Of a DNA stretch of 64,000 bases, positions 23,448 to 35,005 are shown piece after piece. Both the position numbers and the translations under genes were made by a program. Below the pieces are notes generated by a model. That model did no database searches and was not told the origin of the DNA. It was given only the letters and a program-made list of their open reading frames with translations. The DNA is taken from positions 25,935,168 through 25,999,167 of the forward strand of contig JACBWW010000016.1 of the NCBI GenBank assembly GCA_020086605.1. Reading direction: 5' to 3'. Numbering within the stretch: the stretch's first letter is position 1; the number at the start of each line of letters is the position of its first letter. The stretch is from Lanius collurio (lineage: Eukaryota; Chordata; Aves; Passeriformes; Laniidae).

Positions 23448-25968
23448 ATTTCCTTGTGGGAGGGTGGCTGTGGCTGCCTTTGGCTCAAATTGTCACTGCT
23501 TCAGACCTGAGCTCATTTCTGCTCCCCTCCCAGAGCAAGCAGGGAGGAGGCAAACACAGTGGAGGAATCCACAGTGGATAGTTCTGGTGCATTTATTCTG
23601 GCCATAACTGCTCCAGTTTGTTCCTCATGAATCCTCTTGTTCCCTGTCATCTCCTCAGAAGACAGCTCCAGACACTGGAGCCGCAGGTGGAAACCACGGT
23701 GCTGCCAACGCTCTGCCCCCGAGGATGGCCAGTGATCACCACCCAGCACCCTGACCCTCCCCCAGCTCCTGGTCCAGGGTCTTTCCTGGTGTTACAGTGC
23801 TTTGAAAGCTCCCAGAAAAGTAAATTACTTCATCTCTCCCCTAAAACTGCAGCTCGGTGGTAAATGGCTCCTGTCCTGACAGGATCTGCCTCGCCTCCTC
23901 TGGCACAGCCTTATGAGACAGTGCTGGGGACTGAGCAGTGCTGTGGTGGGTGGTAAATTAATTGGAATACCACGGCTCTATCAAGTCAGCCTCCTGACAC
24001 CCCTCCAGGGTCTCCTGCAAGAGCAGCCCATGCTCTGGGCTGGGCATAGGCAGGAGTGGGCAGCCCAGAGCCCAAGCCTGTTCCCCAGGCACGCAGGCAT
24101 GCCTGCCTCCCTCTCGCTGAGGGGTTTCTTTCCATACTTACACATAACACTGGCTGAAGTAATCTGATAAATGCTCATGACGAAAGATGTTTCTAATATA
24201 AAAAACTTCCATAGCCTTGAAAAGTGTGAGAGTTAATTTGCAACCATGTCTGCGCAAGAGGTGACAAAACAGTTAAGTGAGGAAATAATAAAGATATTAC
24301 TGTCCTCTCTCAAGGATCTTCTGTCTCTAATTTAATAGTTTCAAGCTTTTTAAAGCATTTGCCAGCACAATTTTCTCACTTTAGCTGGGCACAGCTTGTG
24401 ACCTCCATCTGAGTAATGTCAGATCACAACGCTCGTGAGCATATGAATAAAAACCTGTTTTCTTTGTCTCAGCTTTCTGGACACCATTTGCTAAAGCAGC
24501 CTTGGCACCGGGACCAGCTGGGGCAGGGCGGGGAGGGACCCTGCAGCTGCAGCTGACCTGGCACTTCAGGTCCCATCTGGGATGGAATGGGGATTTGGAA
24601 GCACCTGCCTGGCCAAGAGGAAGAGCCTGTCTTGGCCAAGGGGTGACCCCACACCCTGTGCGGGTCACCAAGCACCCACAGCCCCACGCTTCACGTGCCA
24701 GGCCCCCTGAGAGTTCCCCATGGCTGCACCACACATGGGGCTGGGTGGGGAGAGCTTCACACAGGATTCGGCAACAATCCTGGTGTCCAGGAACAGCCAG
24801 GCATGATACACCCCAGGGTGGTTTATCCATGGACACAGGGAAGAACTGCCTCAATGCAAAAAGGAAAAGGTGGGATCAAGAAGGCAAGAAGAGAAATCTC
24901 ACCCACAAAAAAATTAAGTAAATGACAAGAGCATCAATAAATCCCAGATTATTCCTATTCAGATAGGATCTGGACCCCCACTGCTGGCTGATTGCACTGA
25001 CTGAGATCAGAGACAGAGACAAGGAGACAGAAAAAGGCTTTTTTACATCTTCACCTTTATTGGGCAAGAAAAATAGTTCCAAATGTAGGTGTTCTTCCAA
25101 GGGACTGCTGTGCTGATCTGTGACATTCTCCTCCTGTTCTTCTGCCTTGACTCAGCAGTTTGAATAATTCCAGTATTTTACCTTCCTGCAGGAACCTGCT
25201 GAGAGAGGCACTGTACTTCTCACACCTGAGAAACACCTTACATGTGCAAAGGAATATGTTTGAAGGAGTTTTTTCCTACAAAGGCTGAAGAAGAGGGAAC
25301 TTTTGATATATGCACTTTGGATTCTCTTTCCTTAGATAACCTTGTGGCAGCAGCATCACGTTTCCAGGGTTATCAGTGAACTCTGTGCAAGGAGCCAAAC
25401 CTCAGCCTGCCCCACAGGGATCAGAGAGGGGACTGGTGAATTTGGGGAACAGGATTCCAGCATCCTTCATGCTTACAGTGTCTCTAATTCTCCATTGTCT
25501 TGGCAGAGAGATTGGAACAGCCGAAATTCATGACAAGCCCTTAATTGTCCCTTTCCCCGGAAAATGGGTGTTTGTGTGCACGAGTCAGAGCCATTCATTA
25601 CCCCCTCCTTGTGCTGCTAACTGTGAATAAGCAGCAACACTTTGATAAAGTTTGCAAAAGCGTAATTAGTCCTACAGGCACAATATTTTCCCATTTCAAA
25701 TGCTGCTTCCCCAGCTGTACTTTGCAGATTTATGATTTCAAAAGCAGCTGATCGCAGCCTCTACTGCAGCTCAAGATTTGAGAGGTTTGGTCTTAATGAC
25801 ATTCAAAACCTTATTAAAATACAAGCAGAGAGAGATGCAGTACATGAGCCTCAGTTTTCTTTGTTAAGTGCATCTGTCACAATCTAAAGATGTGAGAAAA
25901 AAAGAAAAACTAATACAAACACCGACTTTATCAGGAATTCTGCTGGGATTCCACAGCATGTAATCTTT
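23448..25968. other. gene-free stretch up to the assembly gap
   Basis: 24,480-24,800 is GC-rich and carries open frames on both strands (157 codons minus, 139 codons plus) that mirror each other and show no domain. The rest is mixed. No RNA gene or repeat is recognised. Confidence 0.5.
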
Positions 25969-26344
25969 NNNNNNNNNNNNNNNNNNNNNNNNNNNNNNNN
26001 NNNNNNNNNNNNNNNNNNNNNNNNNNNNNNNNNNNNNNNNNNNNNNNNNNNNNNNNNNNNNNNNNNNNNNNNNNNNNNNNNNNNNNNNNNNNNNNNNNNN
26101 NNNNNNNNNNNNNNNNNNNNNNNNNNNNNNNNNNNNNNNNNNNNNNNNNNNNNNNNNNNNNNNNNNNNNNNNNNNNNNNNNNNNNNNNNNNNNNNNNNNN
26201 NNNNNNNNNNNNNNNNNNNNNNNNNNNNNNNNNNNNNNNNNNNNNNNNNNNNNNNNNNNNNNNNNNNNNNNNNNNNNNNNNNNNNNNNNNNNNNNNNNNN
26301 NNNNNNNNNNNNNNNNNNNNNNNNNNNNNNNNNNNNNNNNNNNN
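25969..26344. other. assembly gap (376 N)
   Basis: A continuous run of 376 N. The left edge is AT-rich unique DNA and the right edge is a GC-rich 20-bp tandem repeat, so the missing part is probably more of that repeat or similarly hard-to-sequence GC-rich DNA. Open frames that appear to cross it are meaningless. Confidence 0.99.
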
Positions 26345-26404
26345 AGGGCAGCAGCGGCTCCCCGAGGGCAGCAGCGGCTCCCCGAGGGCAGCAGCGGCTC
26401 TCCG
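26345..26404. repeat. GC-rich 20-bp minisatellite at gap edge
   Basis: Three visible units of AGGGCAGCAGCGGCTCCCCG, the last with one change (CTCTCCG), directly abut the gap. The number of units inside the gap is unknown. CpG-containing, GC-rich arrays of this type are often lost in short-read assemblies. Confidence 0.93.
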
Positions 26405-29400
26405 AGGCCGGGCTGGCAGCTGCCTCGCACACGCCGTGCGTGGAAGTTTATCACTGCTGAGGAGCTGGACGTTAATTTTTATGAAAATGGCTTTGTAAAT
26501 GGCAGCTCATTGAGATATTTATTGGCAGTGCTTATTCAAATGAAGGAACAAAGCCAATAAATTTGGTTCTTTAGGAAATTAGTGCTGATTTGCAGCGTGA
26601 ATAAATACAAATGCCCTGTCTTCTCCTACGACACAGAAACAATACTCCCCAGCCCAACAGCCTGGCCCCACCAATAGCACGGCTGCTCCAGGAGGGACCC
26701 CGGGGCTACATGGGCCAGTCCTAGGAATGATTCCCACCTCAGCAATAAACAGCGTGGAAAGGATCTGAATTCCTTCATTTTGCAGGCACTTAAGGAGCTT
26801 AGAGGAAATTAAAGTATATTATAGATATATGAATTTTGAAGAAGGAAATACTAATGGATCTTTCCTCTGTTATGTTCCACACTGACTTTAATTCCTCTCC
26901 AAAGGCAAGAGGCTTAGCATGACCCCAGTAAATCACAGTGGAGTGTTTGTAAGGAGCACCAAAGTGGGGCCAGGGCTGAACCCTCAGAAAACAAACCCCA
27001 GCCTAGCACTGGCTGCTCTGCCCTTGGGCTGGTGGCTGAGCTGTGGGAGGGGTGGTTCACTGGCACAGGCTCAGCCCCTGCCCACCTGGAACCCCAGCAC
27101 CACAAACACATCCTCACACCAGTGAGAGCCTCTTTTCTCAGTTCACAGAACTGTTGTGGGAAAAGGCCCAAAATTCATGGTGCTCCTCCTCCATTTAATG
27201 GCCTCTCATTTCCTATGTGTTTAAGGCTATTTCTAATTATGCACACAAGAGAAATGTAACATATAAAAGGACTGGGTTGAAGAGAAACAGATGCAGAAAG
27301 GAAGGTCTTGAATCTATTAATTATATATCAATATGGTCTAAAATACAAATATTCTCTCTAGAAAACAACATATACCAGGGCTTCTAGGCAGGAGAATGTA
27401 TGTTATAGGGGGAATATATGCTATAGGAATAGAAGAGGTTTCAGGTACCTTACTTCACAATAAAAATGAAAGGCTTCCAGCCTTAACACCCCAGGCCCAG
27501 GCATGGGCTGCACCATGGCATGAAGCAAAGCACCACCTCGTGTGACTAATAGGAGCAGTAAGTCCTTACTGTAGATTTTCATCTGGAAATTTATTCCTGA
27601 GTAAATGGCAAGTAAAGATTTTGACTTCGGACTCATTAGTCTGTGATGATCAGCAGCCTTAATCATGAAGATAAATTTCTGAGCATGTCAAAACATTTAT
27701 GGAAAAGAGTTGAAGAATTAAAAAGCACGCAGTGATTCCTTAGGCGCTCAGGCTGAAGTCCGAGCCACTATTTCAGCTGTAAGATTTAGTTTCATTCCAG
27801 TTTCAATTATAAGATTTTATTCTTGCTATTAATTTACACTGTCATCTGAAATCTAAAGATTTGACATAGTAAGACTCAATTATGGTGGGAAATAAAATCT
27901 TCTCTAGCATTTTCTGTGTTCAGTAAAGGGCATGTTTTTAGAATTAAACAGTGGAAATATTGGCAAATATTATACAAAGATGTAGAAATGTGACTTTGTA
28001 TAAAAAAAATAATTATCTTTGTTTAGATGAAATCCAACTCGCATTGCTGACTATTTTCTCTCAACTTCAAATCCATTTTTTGTTGCTGAAATGGGTTTAC
28101 CCCTGCTGAGATGTCAGGTTTGTGCCCACCATGCTGCTCCTCTCTCTTCCCTCATTCCTGGTTTGTAGCTACAGCCTCTGCTCTGGGGACATCCCAGTCC
28201 CTCACAGGTGCCTGCATTTTGTGCTTCCTTCCCTTAGAAGATAAAAACTGAGAGCAGAAATCAGAGAGCAGGGCTGCTTTCAAGTGCAGACATGAAGGAG
28301 TGGTGACTTCAGACTCAGCTTTCTGCAGGACACTGGGAATTAAGAGCAACCTTTCCCTCTGCTCCCCTGCCCAACACTAAAACACACATTGCATTCTCCA
28401 ACCAGCATGTGGGATCAGCCTCTGGATGTTGCCTTACAAAGGTAAATCCACGTAAGAGAGAGACATGAGCACCTGAATGAAGATGCTTTATCGAGATGGA
28501 AACACCAAACCGTGGGCACAGTCGTGCTTCAGGCTGGGCTGGCGCCTTCCCTCGCCCTCACCAGTGCTGTGTCTGAGCACTGGGAATGGAGATCCACTCT
28601 GGAATGCTGGCAGCACCCGTGACCCTCAGCAGCAGGACCCACTCCCTGCAACCCCACGGAGTGTGTTCACCTTGAGAGCAGAAATAACTGTTCCCACCCT
28701 TGAAGGGAGCCTGAATAGACAGGTCCGATTTCATTCTTGGGTGGCAGCTCCCAGGGCAGTGCTGGAATGCTGAAATGCAGGGCCCAGCCATGGAGCACAA
28801 ATGCCAGGATTGGGGTGTGGAGCAAGGCCAGACAAGGGGATGGCCTGGCAGCAGACACTGGCTCCAGCATGGATTATAACAAAGTCATCAGTTTTGTGTT
28901 TAAGCCCCCTGAAGACGTGATCCTGACAACAGCACAAATAAATTGGGTGTCTGGTACACAAACACTCCTGAAAATTTTGTATTTACATGGCAACCAGCTT
29001 ATTATATTTACATGAACATCTGCTGCAGGTTCACTAAAATCTTTAAAACAGATGGACATGAAGAAAGAGTAATTAACAAAGCTATATGTTGATTAAATCA
29101 GCATGTGGTTAATTTTAATGATTACTTATCTTTATTGGGGTCCATAAGACTTCTCAAAATCAAATCCACTTTATCTGATGTGTTGATTAGCTGCAGGCCT
29201 GCAGATGAGGTGCTCTCCGTGTGCTGCAGTGCCACGGCAGCGTCGTGGCTGCCACACTGCACCCCTCTGCAGGGTCAGGGCCTGCTCCTGCTTCCAGCAA
29301 AACTGACTGGAGCACACAGTCACGGCTTCACAGCCAGGATGGGCTGCTGTGAGCATCCTTTGTGGTTTGGACATAAAACTTTACAGGATCAGTTCCTTTC

Positions 29401-30118
29401 CAAGTAGAGCACCCTTTCAGAAACCACAGACCAAGCTCCATTGAGACACTTTGGCAGCAAGGAGCCAAGCAGCTGCTCCAGAGGGATGCTCCAGCTCCCA
29501 AATGGCTCTCACCATACTCAAAATGTACATTTATCACAGCTTCAAGCTTTAGAGCTCCTTATATCCTTGTCCACTCAGTTGAACAACTCTCTGCTGTCAA
29601 AGTTCTGCTCCTTGTGCTTGTAGCCAGAGAACAAACCACTCTTGCCCATCCCATTCCTGAGCTCAGCAGACCCCTCGGAGCTTCTCGGTGCCTGGCAAAC
29701 ACCAGCACATTGCCAGTGCATCAGCAGCCTCCTCATCTACCACATTTGTCATCTCATTAAAAAAACAGTCAATCTCATATACTGGTCCTATTCTCCATAC
29801 TGCAAGTTGATTGACACTAATTGGAATGTATTCTAATTAATTATTCTTTAATCAAGTCTCGTACCGGCTCTGCTGTTGTTGTGCCCAGGATCAGGGATGG
29901 GCTCCCAGCGCTGGACGTGCCCCCACGGCGCTGATCACTCCCCCAGCACAAACCTCCTTCGTCCCCCTCCTGCCCATCCAGGCCCCAGCACTGCAACCCA
30001 GCTCTGGCAGGACGCAGCTGCAGCCTCAACCAGCAATATTTTCTGGCCAGTTCTACTGGTGAGAAGAAAACAAGATGTTAATTTTAGAAGAACTCTGAAT
30101 TTGTGTGATTCAAAACCA
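26405..30118. other. gene-free stretch with AT-rich, possibly regulatory DNA
   Basis: 26,455-26,620, 27,190-27,280, 27,740-28,060, 28,960-29,160 and 29,740-29,860 are AT-rich, complex and free of simple repeats, with many ATTA/TAAT words. No exon is recognised. A GC-rich interval at 28,500-28,870 gives overlapping chance frames. Confidence 0.45.
29765..29850. promoter_or_regulatory. candidate enhancer core with clustered homeodomain words
   Basis: Within 40 bp there is TGATTGACA (29,808-29,816), which matches the PBX/MEIS-type site. It is followed at once by TAATTGG (29,818-29,824) and then TAATTAATTA (29,834-29,843), a double homeodomain core. A GTCAATC word lies about 35 bp upstream. The spacing is tight, but AT-rich DNA yields such words by chance, and no conservation can be read from one sequence. 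Confidence 0.35.
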
Positions 30119-30190
30119 GAATCACAAATCGCAGAACATCCTGAGTTGGAAGGGGCCCATGAGGATCATCGAGCTCTACTCCCATTTGAC
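30119..30190 (-). mobile_element. CR1 LINE 3' terminus, antisense
   Basis: The words 'gaatcacaaatcgcagaaca', 'tcctgagttggaaggggccc' and 'atgaggatcatcgagctcta' correspond to the complement of a CR1 3' end of the 'gagttggaaggggcccac' type. About 70 bp survive. Confidence 0.85.
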
Positions 30191-33150
30191 TTCTAAACTA
30201 CTCACTGAAATACAGACAAAGAGTAAGTTCATGACACCCAGGGAAAAAGTGGCCCCAGATTAATGACCCAAGGCAAAGCACTGCCCAGTTATTTGACCCA
30301 TCGCTTATAAACCATCATAACCAAAACACCTGGTGTTGGTCCCAGCTGCATTTGGAGGAGGGAAGAATGTGACTGTCTGGTGGATCATGTCCGAGATAAA
30401 AGCAGAGGCTCAGCTACTCTGAGTTATTTTTACTGTAAAAATAAAGGAATTAGTGAGCACAAAGAACATAATTTCTGGTGATGTTCAGAAAAAATTAAAT
30501 TTAACAGGGTACCTGGACCAGCAGTTTCAATCCAGCCCCCCGTCCTGAGCTATCTGACTGGGATTTCAAGTGAACAAGCTGCCAAAAGGGACAGCCAGCA
30601 TCCAACTGTTAATTCATATCACAGCAATTATAATTTTTCTCTGGAAAACAAACCAAAGTGCCACATGGTTGGGGTCTTCTCTAGGGCAGCAATCTGCTTT
30701 ACTCCAGTGTATTTGCCAGCAGGTCTGTGCATCAAGTCACACTCACAGGACACCATACGAGCACAAACTTCTTTTAATAACTGGAGGAAGAACATTGAGC
30801 AGTTGTATCAGCATTTTAGGATAGAGCATGGAAGAAAATTCTCTTGGGGCAGTTTCTGCCACACTGCGCCTCAGAGAGTGCTGTGGCGCTTTCTGCACAC
30901 CCCAGAGAGCAGATGTAGGATAAAATGGGCCCAGCCCTGGGAGAAAATGATATTAAAAACACACAGACTGAGTCTCTGCTTTGCAACAAGGACTAAAGGA
31001 AACAGCAGTAAATTTGTGACCAGCTCACCACCCCAGGACAGGTTTGTCACCAACACCACCCCAGGACAAGGGGAAGCAAAGCCACAGGTGGGCAGGTACA
31101 GCACAACCTCTCCTGACAGCCCCAGTACAGATCTCCATTACAGCGTGAGGAGTGCCGTGTTTCACACTGTGGGCTGCTGTGCTCAGGGGACAATCACCAT
31201 CAGCAGGGCCAGGAAAATCACCAACTCAAGGCCAAGGGCTCCAACTCAGACTCCAGGAGGGATGGGGCCAGGCCCTTGGTCCAGGAGTCAAAGGCACAAA
31301 CAGGAGTGGGGTGATACAGCCAAGAGGAAGAGCAAGTGGAATAACCCAAACAAGATCAATGTTTGCATTGCAGATGCTTTGAAGTTTGATAGACCTGAAG
31401 CAGAACACCCAAAACAGGCTGGGGTTGTACTTATTACTCTAAACCAATTCACCAAACTGTGCAAACTGCAGAGTCTGTACCGTAAAAACCTCCTGTAAGT
31501 ACCAGGCGCGGGGATCCAAATGCTTCAGCACATCATGGAAGTCAGGATCATCACTGCAGCTCCCACCTCACTGGCCAGGAGACACCACTGATGTCACTGC
31601 TGGCATAACCACTGAGGGCCTGAAATCATGGCATTGCCACTGCTGGCAGCAGTCCTGGATTGATCCAGACAGGTACTGAAATAAAGAGCATTGTCCTTTC
31701 TGCAAGCATTTAAAAATAAACAACAACTCCTAATATTTCAAAAGAAGACTGTGCACCCCACCACTGCCTTTTGCTGCAGCAATGCTCAGTGATTTTGTGT
31801 GTGAAGTTTGCTCCTGCAAAAGTCTGTGGGAAGACAACAGGATTCCACAGAACATTAAATCCTATAGTTTTATCAAAGAGGAAACACACAAAACCAGCCT
31901 AATCTGCTAGTGAGTAGACAACTGTGATTAAAAGAAAAAGTACTTGAAAAAAACCTCTAAAATTCTAAACTGAGCCATCACAGATAAGAAATTCTGCTAT
32001 ATGCTGCCACATCACTGGCATTTGGCAGTCACAGGGATCAACAAATCATTGTCAGGAATTATTTCAGTTAGCAGGATGATACTGCTGAGATTAGATTAAT
32101 TAAACCAGTAAATCCCATGCATGGAACAGAAACACCCAAGACAGGGAAAGAAAGGGAGTGGGAGCCAGGAAGTGCCACCGGGAGCATTTGCAAAGGTCCC
32201 AGCAGCCCAGCAAGGCTGGCAAGGCTCAAAGGCTGAAAGAAGGAAACAGAGGGAAGAGGCAAAGTCCCAGGTAATTCCAGCTTTGGGGTCCGACTCTGGC
32301 AGCAAAGCCCCAGCCTGGAGTGGGGCTCCCACCGCTCACCTGGGCCCGGTCCATCCCACTGCCCAGCCAGCAGGCAAACCCCCACAGCACCCACAGGCAC
32401 CCACCAGTACCCATGTCGGGGAGAAAGGGTCAGTGGCACAGGGCCCCATCCCACACCTTCCACCCTGGGAAGGAGCCACCCAAGCTCCCCGTCCTTTACA
32501 ACATACTTTAAAATGCATTTTAAAATATACTTAGTACAAATACACTTCAAAATTCAAGCCAAGATGTGCATTGTAACTCACACTGCACAGTAGCCTCCTG
32601 GCACTCAAAAGGAAGTGACACCACAGGAACGACAGTCACAAATGACGCCTCTTTGGGGAATTAGCAAACCAGAAAAGAAGATAATCATACCAGTATCACC
32701 AGAGGAAATACCACTAGGGACATCCTAAAAACCTCCAGAGTAAACCTGTAGAACTCATTGCTAATGGATATTGCTGAGAGCAAATATTTAACAGGATTCA
32801 GAAAAACATGGATATGTAGATTGGCACTGAAATGAAACACTTATTTCCGCTGGGTTTTATGGAAAATGAAAACCCCTCGCAGTAGCACGGAAACACACTA
32901 AGAGTTTTTCCTATGGATAAAAGTCTCCATTTCTGTGTGTTCTTGAGTCTTCTGAAGCATCTGAGCCTGGCAAATTATAGAAGAAAGAATAACAAAAAGG
33001 ATGGATTGTCAGTCTGATCTCCTGTATCGCTCCCTAAACTTCTGAGCAATAAGATGAAACTTAATGGCGGAAAAATGAAACCTATTAAGCAAGGGGGGAA
33101 GAGCACATATTGGACAGGAAATGGAAACTTAGAAAAGCAGTAAAGCTGGA
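30191..33150. other. gene-free stretch holding the longest open frame
   Basis: A 277-codon plus-strand frame (30,665-31,498) is the longest in the window. Its residues (many Ser, Thr, Arg, Gln, Pro) show no domain, membrane segment or repeat, and no CpG block or repeat explains it. 32,120-32,480 is GC-rich with mirrored frames on both strands. A perfect 18-bp palindrome, TTTAAAATGCATTTTAAA, lies at 32,507-32,524. I call no gene. Confidence 0.45.
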
Positions 33151-33300
33151 GACCTTGGGGCTGGGTTGGACAGTAAATTAGACATGAAAATGCAATAGAA
33201 TTTGGCAGCCCAAAAGGTCAATGCAATTTGGAACTGTATGTGCCGAGACTCCAGTCACCAAGCGGGGATAGAGCCTATTACCCAGTTTTAGATTTAAGCA
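33151..33300 (+). mobile_element. old CR1/L3-type LINE, 3' ORF2 fragment, sense
   Basis: The words 'gaccttggggctgggttgga', 'cagtaaattagacatgaaaa', 'tggcagcccaaaaggtcaat' and 'gcaatttggaactgtatgtg' follow, in order, the well-known 3' part of the CR1/L3 reverse-transcriptase ORF. There the consensus reads roughly 'gacctgggggt..tggttgacagtaaactgaacatgag' and then 'gcagccaaaaaggccaatgc'. This is coding-region wording rather than 3'-UTR, and the copy is heavily mutated. It is therefore older than the other CR1 stubs. Both limits are approximate. Confidence 0.8.
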
Positions 33301-34666
33301 GCTTGAATAAGTTTCAAATAAATATCCAAACATTTGGATGCTTAACCAAATCAAGCCTCAAAATCCTTTTGGATTTTCACTTTGATTTCTAACATCTTTA
33401 TGTTTGGCCTCTTTTCTGAGAATCCAATCTGTTGTTAAAGTGAATCTTTCAAGATAAGCATCTGCAGTTGCCAAGAGACTGTTGTGTTAAGCCAGAGGAT
33501 GATTTAGCATCTTGCAAACCGGGATTTTGGAATTAGAAAAAATTGCTTTGCTCTTAGCAGCAGATACATTTCAATGCCTAAGAAACGGCTGTGGCTTCCC
33601 AGAACTTTTGATTCAGTTATTCCCCTCCAAACCACTGCCATTTTCCTTAAACAACACTTTTTCCTGAGGCCCATTACCTGGCTGCTGGGAAACATACACC
33701 AATAAATAGAGAAAAGTCTCTAAACAGACACAAATAGTCCTTTCCTTTCCAAAAACCCTGCAGTGACCTCCCCATCACCAGAGCTCCATTTACTGCCACG
33801 CATGGCTCCAGAGCAGAGTGACAGCTCTGCCAGAGGACACAGTTCCCTGCACAGTTGTTCCTGGGAAACTCAAGGATCTGATGGGCTGAATGGGGACTAA
33901 GTTTCAGAGCCATCAGCTGACTCTAGAAATGTCTTACTATATAAATGCCATAAGTATTTAAATATTATGGGGTGGTGAATAGTAAGAATTATTTAATCTT
34001 TGAACATGTACTTCTGTAGTCCTTTCATAACCAAATTGCATCTTTCAACTGCTCATTGTTGCTTGATGCGACTAAAGCTTCCCTGTCAAGGAAGTTAAAA
34101 TCACTTCAGCCTCAACACTCACTCACAATTTTCTTTGAAGAAGGTGGAAATTTATTCAGTTTGACCTAATGATTGAACAGAGCAGGTTTCTCCAAGCCAC
34201 CTCCCAAGCTTGATGTGTTTACTTTGGGTGCTCTGAAGTCACATTAGAAATATTTATTGTAAGTACCAAAAGCCTAGGAAGCTTTGGAATGACTGTTGAG
34301 ATAAATCCAGGGCTAAAACCTGGGCATCTTTTTGAGGGTGGCCTCAATCCAGGAGGAAGGGTCTTCCCACCATTTCCCTGGAAAGCTGCAGAGTCACATT
34401 TTTCTAGGCACTTCCACGCTAAGCAGCTGACACAGTCATTCAGAAGATGTGATCATCTCTAAAAAGTGTATTTTCTAACACAAGGGGGAAACATTAGAAG
34501 TAAAATGTATTGAAGACATCATTCAGAAAATCCAAGTCAGACAGGGACAGTAAATGGAATATGCACTTGGAAACAGAGACTGAGCAAGCCCAGGCAGCGC
34601 TCAGTGCTGGGGTCTGCCCTGTAGCTCCTCCTCACCAAGGCAGCAGCAGGGGCTGGCAGCAGGACA
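33301..34666. other. gene-free stretch, nothing recognised
   Basis: Mixed to AT-rich DNA without repeats or exons that I can identify. Confidence 0.5.
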
Positions 34667-34749
34667 GGTCTCTCCGGTCATTTTCCAGAGTCGAGGTCTC
34701 TCCCAGAGTTTCCCAGTGGCAGGTTCTCTCCTGGCATTTCCCAGAGGCT
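34667..34749. repeat. three imperfect 28-bp tandem units
   Basis: Three consecutive segments begin GGTCTCTCC, GGTCTCTCC and GGTTCTCTCC (34,667, 34,695 and 34,722) and each ends in a TTTCCCAG- or TTTTCCAG-type word. Lengths are 28, 27 and 28 bp. The copies differ at many positions, so this is an old micro-array. Confidence 0.7.
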
Positions 34750-34904
34750 GGAATGATGTGGGGTTTCCCCCATGACCCAGGTCTGAACATGCGAGGGTCA
34801 CAGTTTCTAAAGTACACCAGGGCCTCTGTTCTGATGCCACAGCTGTGGCACTTGCTTCCTTTCATCTGTGCTGTAAGAAACTCACAATTATTTCTCACTC
34901 TTTT

Positions 34905-35005
34905 AATTTTCTTCTCTTCTCCAGGCTGGACAACCCCAGCTCTCCCAGTCTCACTCCAGAGGGGCTCCAAGTGCTGGCTCAGCTGCAGCGCCTTCCCCTG
35001 TTGCT
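34905..35005 (-). mobile_element. probable CR1 LINE fragment, antisense
   Basis: The core 'cttctcttctccaggctgga' followed by 'caaccccagctctcccag' matches the antisense CR1 segment in which 'cttctccaggctgaacaacc' and 'ccaactctctcag' occur. Beyond 34,950 the match fades. On the plus strand the same stretch makes a textbook acceptor-like polypyrimidine tract ending in CAG. Confidence 0.6.

Noticed and set aside
26345..26404. Short direct repeats considered as a CRISPR-like array
   Set aside because: Units are contiguous without spacers and lie in vertebrate DNA, so this is a minisatellite.
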